Assembly: GCA_035503055.1 (NCBI GenBank)
Contig: DATJTV010000082.1
Coordinates: forward strand, 1-26,699
Reading direction: 5' to 3'
Length of the DNA: 26,699 nucleotides
Source: JAKAWQ01 sp035503055
GTDB taxonomy: Bacteria; Pseudomonadota; Alphaproteobacteria; Acetobacterales; Acetobacteraceae
A program made the position numbers and the translations under genes. Shown one piece after another: positions 6,874 to 13,254 of this stretch. Positions within the stretch are counted from its first letter, which is position 1. Each line of letters opens with the position of its first letter. The notes under the pieces were generated by a model that made no database searches, was not told where the DNA came from, and saw only the letters and a program-made list of their open reading frames with translations.

Positions 6874-8064
6874 ATGCCATCACGCAAGCACTCATGGGGC
6901 GTATTGCTGGCGGGGGCGCTCGGCCTGTCGACCGCCGGCATTGCCGTGGCACCCATCGCCGCCCAGGCGGCGCCACCGATCGTGATCGGGGGCACGATCT
7001 CGGAGACGGGCCCGCTTGCGACCGACGGCGCCTATCAGATCAAGGGGATCGAGCTTGCCATCGCCGACGCCAACAAGGCGGGCGGATGGCTCGGGCGCAA
7101 GCTCGAGCTGAAAATCTATGACGACAAGAGCAGCGCCGGCACCGCCGTCCGCCTCTACGAGCGGCTGATCACCGACGACCGGGTCAACCTCCTCATCGGG
7201 CCCTACTCCAGCCTGGTGACTGTCGGCATCGCCCCGCTCATCAACAAATACAAGATGGCGACAATCGAGCCCGGCGCCTCGGATCCCAGCATCTACGTCG
7301 CGGGCAACGAATGGAACCTGCAGGGCACGGCGTCCTCGATCCGCTATCTCGACCAGCTGCTGCCGGCGGCGAAGGCGCAAGGTGCGACGACGGTCGCGCT
7401 CCTCGGCCTCGAATCCGCCTTCACGCTCGCCTGCTACCACGCGCGCGTCGCCCAGGCGAAAGAGCTCGGCATGAAGATCGTCTATCAGACGACCTATTCG
7501 CTGCCGCTCCCGAGCTTCGCCTCGATCGCGCTTGCGATCAAGAACGCACACCCGGACGTGGTCGAGGCCTGCACCTACTACCCTGACGCGGTGGGCCTCA
7601 CGCGCGCCCTGCACGAGCAGGGATTTGCCCCGAAATATCTGGCCGAGACCGTGGGCCCGGTCGAGGCGCCCTACCTCAAGGCGCTCGGCCCGCTCGCCAA
7701 CCGGGTGATCACCAACACCGGCTGGTGGACGAATTTCAAGACGCCGGGCAACGACGCCTTCATCGCTGGCTACAAGGCGATGTTCCATCAGGACCCCGAG
7801 TATCACGCGGCGACCGGCTACGCGGCGATCCAGGCGCTGGGCGCCGCGGTCGAGGGAACCCACTCGCTCGACCAGGCGAAGATCCGCGCCTGGCTTCTCG
7901 CCAACGAAGTGCCGACGATCCAGGGCACGTTCAAGGTGAATGCGAACGGGCTCGCGCTCGGCTACGCCCAGGACCTGCTGCAGATCCAGGATGGCGTGCT
8001 GAAACTCGTCTATCCTGAGGCCGACGCCGAAGCGAAGCTGCTCGTGCCCTACACGGGCTCGTGA
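6874..8064 (+). CDS. ABC importer substrate-binding protein, branched-chain/amide type (LivJ-like)
   Basis: Periplasmic solute-binding protein, 396 aa, of the Leu/Ile/Val-binding (Peripla_BP_6) family. An N-terminal signal peptide (basic start, hydrophobic core, Ala-rich end, probably cleaved after about residue 32 in AAQA) is followed by the typical first strand PIVIGGTISETGPLA and the helix GIELAIADANKAGG. The domain NLLIGPYSSLVTVGIAPLI is the conserved first-lobe segment. The gene leads an operon with a LivH permease, a LivM-LivG fusion and LivF, so it delivers ligand to that importer. Family members bind amino acids, amides, urea, aromatic acids and other compounds, and the ligand cannot be read from sequence. 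The neighbouring dioxygenase hints at an unusual carbon or sulfur source. Confidence 0.92.
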   Translation: MPSRKHSWGVLLAGALGLSTAGIAVAPIAAQAAPPIVIGGTISETGPLATDGAYQIKGIELAIADANKAGGWLGRKLELKIYDDKSSAGTAVRLYERLITDDRVNLLIGPYSSLVTVGIAPLINKYKMATIEPGASDPSIYVAGNEWNLQGTASSIRYLDQLLPAAKAQGATTVALLGLESAFTLACYHARVAQAKELGMKIVYQTTYSLPLPSFASIALAIKNAHPDVVEACTYYPDAVGLTRALHEQGFAPKYLAETVGPVEAPYLKALGPLANRVITNTGWWTNFKTPGNDAFIAGYKAMFHQDPEYHAATGYAAIQALGAAVEGTHSLDQAKIRAWLLANEVPTIQGTFKVNANGLALGYAQDLLQIQDGVLKLVYPEADAEAKLLVPYTGS

Positions 8065-8100
8065 CGGCGGCGCGCTCTCGCCACCACGGCTCGGAACCGG

Positions 8101-8129
8101 CGCCGCCCGGGGCAATCGCCCGGGCGGCG
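8101..8129 (+). terminator. Strong intercistronic hairpin between binding protein and permease genes
   Basis: A perfect 11-bp GC stem: CGCCGCCCGGG at 8101-8111 pairs with CCCGGGCGGCG at 8119-8129 around a 7-base loop. It sits 36 bases after the binding-protein stop and 13 before the livH start. There is no T-run, so it is more likely a partial attenuator or 3' mRNA-stabilising structure than a full intrinsic terminator. Confidence 0.6.
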
Positions 8130-8142
8130 TGGTGAAGCGCGG

Positions 8143-9000
8143 ATGCTGCTGCTCCAGATCCTGGTGAACGGCGTCCTCGTGGGCGGGCTCTACGTGCTGA
8201 TCGCGCAGAGCCTCAACCTGATCTTCGGCGTCATGGGGGTGGTGAACCTCGCGCACGGCAGCTTCATCGTGCTGGCCGGGCTCTTCACCTACTGGTTCAC
8301 GAGCGCCACGGGGCTCAACCCGCTGCTCGTGCTGCCGCTCGCCTTCGTCGTCCTCGGCCTTATCGGCGCCGGCCTGCAGCCGCTGCTGGTCGAGCCCTTG
8401 ATGAAGTTCGGCCGCAAGGCCGAGCTTTTGAGCCTGATGGTCACCTTCGGGCTCTCCTACGTGCTGCTCGAGCTGGCCTTGCAGCTCTGGGGCTCGGACT
8501 TCGTCTCGGTGCCCTATCTGCAGTCGAGCTGGAGCCTGGGCGGGCTCGAGTTCAGCAAGGCGTTCGCGGTCTCCGGCGCCTTCGCCGCCGCCGTCTCGGC
8601 CGCGCTCTACTTCTGGCTCAACTACACCGATTCGGGAAAATGCCTGCTCGCGGCTTCGCAAAGCTCCACCGGGGCGATCTGCTGCGGGATCGACGTCCGC
8701 CGCGTGCGGCTGATCGCCTTCGGGCTCGGCGTCGGGCTCGCGGCCGCCGCGGGCGTGCTCGTGATCATCGTCATGCCGCTCGCGCCGCAGACCTCGGACG
8801 ATCTCACCCTCCTCGCCTTCGTCATCATCGCGCTCGGCGGGCTCGGCAATTACGGCGGCGTCGCCATCGCCGCGATCCTGCTCGGCATCGCCCAGTCGCT
8901 CTCCGCCTTCTTCCTCGGCGGCAACGCGGAATACGTCCTGCCGTACGTGCTGCTGATCCTGGTCATGGTCGCGCGGCCCGAGCGCTTCCGCCCCGCCTGA
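8143..9000 (+). CDS. livH: Branched-chain/amide-type ABC importer permease LivH
   Basis: Inner-membrane permease, 285 aa, of the LivH family, with about eight hydrophobic segments and the opening pattern LLLQILVNGVLVGGLYVLIA. The motif GVMGVVNLAHGSF at about residues 28-40 and the cytoplasmic-loop segment IDVRRVRLIAFGLGVGLAAAAG are characteristic of the family. It pairs with the LivM-like half encoded in the next gene to form the transport channel. The ATG at 8143 has only a weak upstream GGTGAAG. Its stop is followed after three bases by the GTG of the next gene. Length is usual for LivH. The substrate is that of the preceding binding protein and is unknown. Confidence 0.92.
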   Translation: MLLLQILVNGVLVGGLYVLIAQSLNLIFGVMGVVNLAHGSFIVLAGLFTYWFTSATGLNPLLVLPLAFVVLGLIGAGLQPLLVEPLMKFGRKAELLSLMVTFGLSYVLLELALQLWGSDFVSVPYLQSSWSLGGLEFSKAFAVSGAFAAAVSAALYFWLNYTDSGKCLLAASQSSTGAICCGIDVRRVRLIAFGLGVGLAAAAGVLVIIVMPLAPQTSDDLTLLAFVIIALGGLGNYGGVAIAAILLGIAQSLSAFFLGGNAEYVLPYVLLILVMVARPERFRPA

Positions 9001-9003
9001 TCC

Positions 9004-10779
9004 GTGGAGGGAGCCACGCAGCCCGCAAGCAAGGGCGGTCCGATCCGGGATCCATTCCCGGGCGGCGCCGATGGTTCGGCGCGCGCCCGCCGGCTGCGCG
9101 GCGCCGCCGCCGCCCTCGTGCTGCTCGCCCTCTTCGTCGCCGTTCCGCTGATATCCCGGGGCTACCTGCTGCAATTCGCGACCGACATCCTGACCGCCGT
9201 GGTGCTGGCCTACGGCTGGAACCTGATCAGCGGCTTCACCGGCTATCTCTCCTTCGGGCAGGTCTCGTTCTTCGGCCTCGGCGCCTACGCAACCGCGCTC
9301 ATGGTGATGCGCGCGCACGTGCCGTGGTATTTCGCCGCCCCCTTGAGCGGCCTGGTCGGCGCCGCGGTCGCGCTCGTGCTCGGCCCGATCATGCTCCGCC
9401 TGCGCGGGATTCTCTTTGCGCTCGGCATGCTCGGCCTGGCACGCATCCTGGAGGTGGTCTTCAACAACTGGCACTACGCCGGCGGCTCGGTCGGGCTTTC
9501 GCTCCCCGCCGAGCTGACGCCCGTCGCCGTCTATGTCGGGATGGGGCTGCTCGCCCTGGCGGGCTTCGGGATCAGCGCCTTCTTCGTGCGCTCCGGCTTC
9601 GGGCTCGACGTGATGAGCCTGAACGAGGACGAGGAGGCCGCGGCGGCGCTCGGCGTGCCGACGACGCGGGTGAAGGTGATCGCCTTCATGCTGAGCGCGC
9701 TTCTGCCGGCGATCGCCGGCGGCCTCGTCGCCTGGAACCGCAGCTACATCGATCCGACCAGCGGCTTCGACCCGACGGTCGATCTGCAGACCGTCGTCGC
9801 GGTGATGTTCGGCGGCATCGGCACCCTCTGGGGGCCGTTCCTCGGCGCCGCGGCGCTGATGATCGTGGGCGAGGAGTTCCTCGTCTACTTTCCGAATCTC
9901 GAGCTTGCGCTCTACGGAATCGTCGTCATCGCGACCGTGCTCGCCTTCCCGGGCGGCCTCGTGGGGCTGGCCAACCGCCTAGGCCTGCTCCGCCGGCCGA
10001 TCGTTCTCTCGCCGAAATCTCTCACTGCCGCCCCGCCCGAGCCCAGGCCACGGGAATATACCGGCCCGGTGCTCGAGGTGCGCGACCTCACCGTGCGCTT
10101 CGGCGGCCTCACCGCGCTCGATCATGTCTCGCTCAGCGTCCGCAGCGGGGAGACGCTCTGCATCATCGGCGCCAACGGGGCCGGCAAGACGACGCTCTTC
10201 AACGCGATCACCGGCTCCGTCAAGCCAACCAGCGGGGAGATCCTCTATCTCGGCGAGCCGATCAGCCGCGTGCCCACCTATTTGCGCGCGCAGCGCGGGA
10301 TGGCGCGCAGCTTCCAGATCCCGCGCCTGCTCCCCTCGCTCACGGTCTGGGAGAACGTGGTGCTCGCGAGCCGCCACGGACGGCAGTCGCACCGCGCGGC
10401 GGAGCACGCGGCCTGGGTGCTCGAGACGATCGGGCTCGCACAGATGTGGCGCGATCCGGCGAGCCGCCTCACGCCCGGCTACCAGCGCCAGCTCGAGTTC
10501 GCGCGCGTGCTCGCGCTTTCTCCGGAGCTCGTCCTGCTCGACGAGGTGATGGCCGGCATGACGCGCGACGAGCAGGAGGCGGTGCGCAGCGTCATTCGCC
10601 GGCTGCCGGAGTTCGGCGTCGCCGCGGTCGCCTGCGTCGAGCATGTCATCGCCGCCGTCGCCGATCTCTGCGACCGCATGGTGGTGCTCGATTTCGGCCG
10701 CAAGATCGCCGAGGACACGCCGGAAAAGGTGCTCAAGGACCCGGCCGTGGTGCGCGCCTATCTCGGCGAGCCGCTGTGA
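9004..10779 (+). CDS. Fused LivM-type permease and LivG-type ATPase of ABC importer
   Basis: A single 591-aa polypeptide joins two importer subunits. Residues about 35-325 are a LivM permease (YGWNLISGFTGYLSFGQVSFFGLGAY is the hallmark stretch, shown here only by its centre SGFTGYLSFGQ). Residues 326-355 are a proline-rich linker, and 356-591 an ATP-binding cassette of the LivG type. In the latter the Walker A is G389-ANGAGKT-396, the Q-loop is Q438, the signature helix is L489-TPGYQR, and the Walker B is LVLLDE at 509-514 followed by a VACVEHV switch histidine. The start must be the GTG at 9004 because no other plausible start occurs in frame before the first membrane span. The next gene starts in this stop codon. 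Such fusions are known in Proteobacteria. Confidence 0.9.
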   Translation: MEGATQPASKGGPIRDPFPGGADGSARARRLRGAAAALVLLALFVAVPLISRGYLLQFATDILTAVVLAYGWNLISGFTGYLSFGQVSFFGLGAYATALMVMRAHVPWYFAAPLSGLVGAAVALVLGPIMLRLRGILFALGMLGLARILEVVFNNWHYAGGSVGLSLPAELTPVAVYVGMGLLALAGFGISAFFVRSGFGLDVMSLNEDEEAAAALGVPTTRVKVIAFMLSALLPAIAGGLVAWNRSYIDPTSGFDPTVDLQTVVAVMFGGIGTLWGPFLGAAALMIVGEEFLVYFPNLELALYGIVVIATVLAFPGGLVGLANRLGLLRRPIVLSPKSLTAAPPEPRPREYTGPVLEVRDLTVRFGGLTALDHVSLSVRSGETLCIIGANGAGKTTLFNAITGSVKPTSGEILYLGEPISRVPTYLRAQRGMARSFQIPRLLPSLTVWENVVLASRHGRQSHRAAEHAAWVLETIGLAQMWRDPASRLTPGYQRQLEFARVLALSPELVLLDEVMAGMTRDEQEAVRSVIRRLPEFGVAAVACVEHVIAAVADLCDRMVVLDFGRKIAEDTPEKVLKDPAVVRAYLGEPL

Positions 10780-11510
10780 ACGACGCCGCCGTCGCCTCAG
10801 ACGCCCCGGCGCTCGCGCTCGAGAACATCGTCGCGGGAATCGGCCCGCTCACCATCCTCGACGGCGTCACGCTCGAGCTTCGCAGGCAGGAGGTCGTCGC
10901 GGTGCTCGGCGCGAACGGCGCGGGCAAGACCACGCTGCTCCGCACGATCGCCGGCCTCCTTCCGCCGCGGTCCGGACGCATCAACCTTTTCGGCGAGCCG
11001 ATCGAGGGAAGGCCCGCCCACCTCATCACGCGCGCCGGCATCGGCCACGTGCCGAGCGGGCGGGAGCTGTTCCCCCGGCTCTCGGTCGCCGACCATTTCG
11101 AGCTCGGCGGCCGCCTCTCGCCGCCCGCGCGCCGGAGCGAGCTTCGCGCGCGCATCCTCGCCATGTTCCCCGCCCTCGGCCAGCGCCTCGCGCAGCGCGC
11201 GGGCACGCTCTCGGGCGGCGAACAGCAGATGCTGGCGATCGCGCGGGCCCTGATGACCGATCCCCGCATCCTCCTCCTCGACGAGCCCTCCACCGGGCTC
11301 GCACCGAAGATCGTGCTCTCGGTCTTCCAGACCTTCCCGATGCTGCGCGAGCAAGGGGTGAGCGTGCTGGTCGCGGAACAAAGCCTGACGCTCGGCTTGA
11401 GCGCCGCCGACCGCGCCTACGTCATCGACCAGGGCCGCATCGTCCTCTCCGGAGATGCGCGCGACCTCGCCACCGACCATCGGGTTGTGGACACCTACCT
11501 CGGCCGCTGA
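10776..11510 (+). CDS. livF: Branched-chain/amide-type ABC importer ATPase LivF
   Basis: Cytoplasmic ATP-binding subunit of 244 aa, the second nucleotide-binding domain of the importer, pairing with the LivG half of the preceding fusion. Motifs are Walker A GANGAGKTT, the LivF-type segment HVPSGRELFPRLSV, the canonical signature LSGGEQQML and Walker B ILLLDEPSTGLAP, then a VLVAEQ switch region (Q replaces the usual H, as is normal in LivF). The GTG start at 10776 overlaps the stop of the fused gene (GTGA), indicating translational coupling. The frame is open far upstream only because of GC-rich shadow coding. Last gene of the importer operon; a 78-base gap with no clear terminator follows. 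Confidence 0.93.
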   Translation: MNDAAVASDAPALALENIVAGIGPLTILDGVTLELRRQEVVAVLGANGAGKTTLLRTIAGLLPPRSGRINLFGEPIEGRPAHLITRAGIGHVPSGRELFPRLSVADHFELGGRLSPPARRSELRARILAMFPALGQRLAQRAGTLSGGEQQMLAIARALMTDPRILLLDEPSTGLAPKIVLSVFQTFPMLREQGVSVLVAEQSLTLGLSAADRAYVIDQGRIVLSGDARDLATDHRVVDTYLGR

Positions 11511-11538
11511 GAGACCCTCACTCTTCTGGCACGAAGCC

Positions 11539-11588
11539 GCGGGATCCCCGATGATGGCGGCGTCACGTCATAAAAAGGGGAGATCCGC
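11539..11588 (+). promoter_or_regulatory. Leader with possible self-occluding ribosome binding site
   Basis: The Shine-Dalgarno AGGGGAG (11576-11582) of the next gene lies inside 11577-11588, which can pair with 11539-11549 (GCGGGATCCCC) in about ten base pairs with two single-base bulges. The structure could limit translation of the binding protein. This is a reading by eye, without a folding calculation. Confidence 0.3.
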
Positions 11589-12398
11589 ATGCCCACCGCC
11601 CGCCTCGGCCTCGCCCTGATCCTGGCCGCAACACTATGCCCCTGGGCCGCCCACGCCGCCGCGCCCTCCTTCGTCCACGGCGGCCAGGTCACCATGTGCA
11701 CCGATCCCACCTACCCGCCGATGGAGATGTTCGCCAAGCCGGGCGACAAGAGCCCGGTCGGCTACGACATCGACCTCGCGCACCGGCTCGCCGCGATGTG
11801 GGGTGCCAAGCTCACCGTCCAGCCGATGGACTTCACCGGCCTGCTGCCCGGGCTCGGCAGCCATCGCTGCGACTTCATCCTGAGCGGCATGTTCGTGACA
11901 CCGGCGCGCACGAAAGTGTTCGACGCCGTGCCCTATCTGCGCTCGGCGATGGTGCTGCTGGTGCGCGCGGACAACAACTCCGTGCACAGCCCCGACGACC
12001 TCGCGGGCAAGGTGCTCGTCGTGCAGTCCGGCACCGTCTATGAGATCCGCGCGCACGCGCTCGCCGCCCAGCTCGCCAAGGAGGGCAAGCCAGCCGTCAC
12101 AATCCAGGCCTATCCGAAAGGCACCGACGTCGCCGAACAGCTCCTCACCGGGCGCGCCGCAGCGGGCTTCACCCAGGACACCGAGGCCGCGTTCCGCGCC
12201 GTCGCGGATCCCGGAAAATTCAAGGTCGCCTACGTCTATCCGCCGACCGATTCCTTCGGCCTCTACTTCAACAAGAGCCCGGCCGACATCACGCTGATCA
12301 CCGCCGAGATCACCGAGCTCCGCAACGATGGGCTGATCCGGCAGCTCGCGGCCAAATGGCACCTGCCGGAGGCCGACGCGACCGCGCCCCTGCCTTAA
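11589..12398 (+). CDS. Polar amino acid-type ABC importer substrate-binding protein
   Basis: Periplasmic binding protein of family SBP_bac_3, 269 aa. A signal peptide spans about residues 1-23 (cleavage after AHA), followed by the family opening VTMCTDPTYPPMEMF and the segment VGYDIDLAHRLAAMWG. Two early cysteines (in MCTDP and HRCDF) could form a disulfide. The downstream permease gene, 18 bases away, is of the matching HisM/GlnP family, so together they form part of a polar amino-acid importer. AGGGGAG lies six bases before the ATG. No ATPase gene accompanies them. The ligand (amino acid or related compound such as an opine) cannot be read from the sequence. Confidence 0.9.
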   Translation: MPTARLGLALILAATLCPWAAHAAAPSFVHGGQVTMCTDPTYPPMEMFAKPGDKSPVGYDIDLAHRLAAMWGAKLTVQPMDFTGLLPGLGSHRCDFILSGMFVTPARTKVFDAVPYLRSAMVLLVRADNNSVHSPDDLAGKVLVVQSGTVYEIRAHALAAQLAKEGKPAVTIQAYPKGTDVAEQLLTGRAAAGFTQDTEAAFRAVADPGKFKVAYVYPPTDSFGLYFNKSPADITLITAEITELRNDGLIRQLAAKWHLPEADATAPLP

Positions 12399-12416
12399 CG
12401 CGCCCGGGCAGCCCGG

Positions 12417-13118
12417 ATGAGCTTCGATTCGCACGTCTTCTGGGCTGCCCTTTTCTCCTGGCCCATCTTCGACGGCGCGCTGATCTCGCTCGCCCTCACC
12501 ATCTCATCCCACGCTGTCGGAATCGTGCTCGGCCTCTTCCTCGCCCTGCTCGGCGCGGCACGCGCACGCCCGCTCCGCACCTTCGCAACGATCTATATCT
12601 GGCTCTTCCGCGGCGCGCCGACCCTCCTTCAGCTCCTCTTCGTCTGGAACGCCCTGCCGCAGCTCCTACCCGTCTTCCGCCAGCACTGGTTCACGCCCTT
12701 CCTCGCCGCCTGGCTCGCGCTGAGCCTGAACGAGGCCGCCTACCAGGCCGAAATCAGCCGCGCCGCCCTCGCCTCCGTGCCGCGCGAGCAGCGCGACGCC
12801 GGCTTCGCCCTCGGGCTCTCGCGCGCCCAATGCTTCCGCCTCGTCCTGCTGCCGCAGGCGATCCGCGTCGCCATCCCACCCACGGCCAACGAATTCATCA
12901 CCCTGCTCAAGGTGACCTCGCTCGCCTCGGTGATCAGCCTCCAGGAACTGCTCGCCGTCACCACACGGGAAATCTCGGTGACCTTCCGCTTCACCGAACT
13001 CTACACCGTGGCCCTCATCTACTACCTCGCGATCGTCTCGGCCCTGATGCTCGGCCAAAGCTGGCTCGAACGCCACTTCGGCGCCGGCCAGGCAACAACC
13101 CGCCACACCCACGGATAA
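12417..13118 (+). CDS. Polar amino acid-type ABC importer permease (HisM/GlnP family)
   Basis: Inner-membrane permease of 233 aa. Hydrophobic spans include residues about 17-42, 56-80, 92-105 and 190-212. The cytoplasmic EAA loop that contacts the ATPase is clear: EISRAALASVPREQRDAG followed by GLSRAQCFRLVLLPQA. The early segment YIWLFRGAPTLLQLLFVW is the family's conserved RGTP-type region. It follows its binding-protein gene by 18 bases without an evident ribosome site, so it is probably translated by coupling. No ATPase or second permease follows; the permease may homodimerise and borrow an ATPase encoded elsewhere. It converges on ftsK with a multi-hairpin repeat between them. Confidence 0.9.
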   Translation: MSFDSHVFWAALFSWPIFDGALISLALTISSHAVGIVLGLFLALLGAARARPLRTFATIYIWLFRGAPTLLQLLFVWNALPQLLPVFRQHWFTPFLAAWLALSLNEAAYQAEISRAALASVPREQRDAGFALGLSRAQCFRLVLLPQAIRVAIPPTANEFITLLKVTSLASVISLQELLAVTTREISVTFRFTELYTVALIYYLAIVSALMLGQSWLERHFGAGQATTRHTHG

Positions 13119-13125
13119 GACCAAG

Positions 13126-13252
13126 GGGGGCTCTGCCCCCATGCGGGTCCCCAACGCGCAAGCGCGTTGGGAGTCCCTGAACCCCCGCCAAGCGAATGGA
13201 TTGCAAAGGCTCCGCCTTTGCCAGGGGGTCCAGGGGGACAGCGTCCCCCTGG
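13126..13252 (+). repeat. Four-hairpin modular palindromic repeat, copy 1
   Basis: Four consecutive palindromes fill the gap between the convergent permease and ftsK genes. A: GGGGGC-TCT-GCCCCC (13126-13140). B: 9-bp stem CCCAACGCG/CGCGTTGGG (13150-13158, 13163-13171). C: GCAAAGGC-TCC-GCCTTTGC (13203-13221). D: CCAGGGGGAC-AGC-GTCCCCCTGG, arms 13230-13239 and 13243-13252. Element A begins seven bases after the permease stop; D ends two bases before the ftsK stop codon. The order and the core around C recur in copy 2. It may also act as a two-way terminator, though no T-runs are present. Confidence 0.85.
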
Positions 13253-13254
13253 CC

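Noticed and set aside
6892..9474. Open frame of 860 codons on the minus strand across the importer genes
   Set aside because: Its product is Arg/Glu/Asp-rich without any domain, and it lies exactly opposite genes with clear LivJ, LivH and LivM motifs. It is the usual antisense shadow of GC-rich coding.
11527..11544. Sigma-54 promoter candidate TGGCACG ahead of the second importer
   Set aside because: The GG (-24) is followed by a GC one base too early and the TTGC half is missing, so it does not meet the fixed-spacing requirement.
13126..13252. CRISPR array or IS remnant in the palindromic gap
   Set aside because: Palindromes differ from each other, spacing is irregular, there are no direct repeats with spacers, and no transposase fragment or target duplication is visible.
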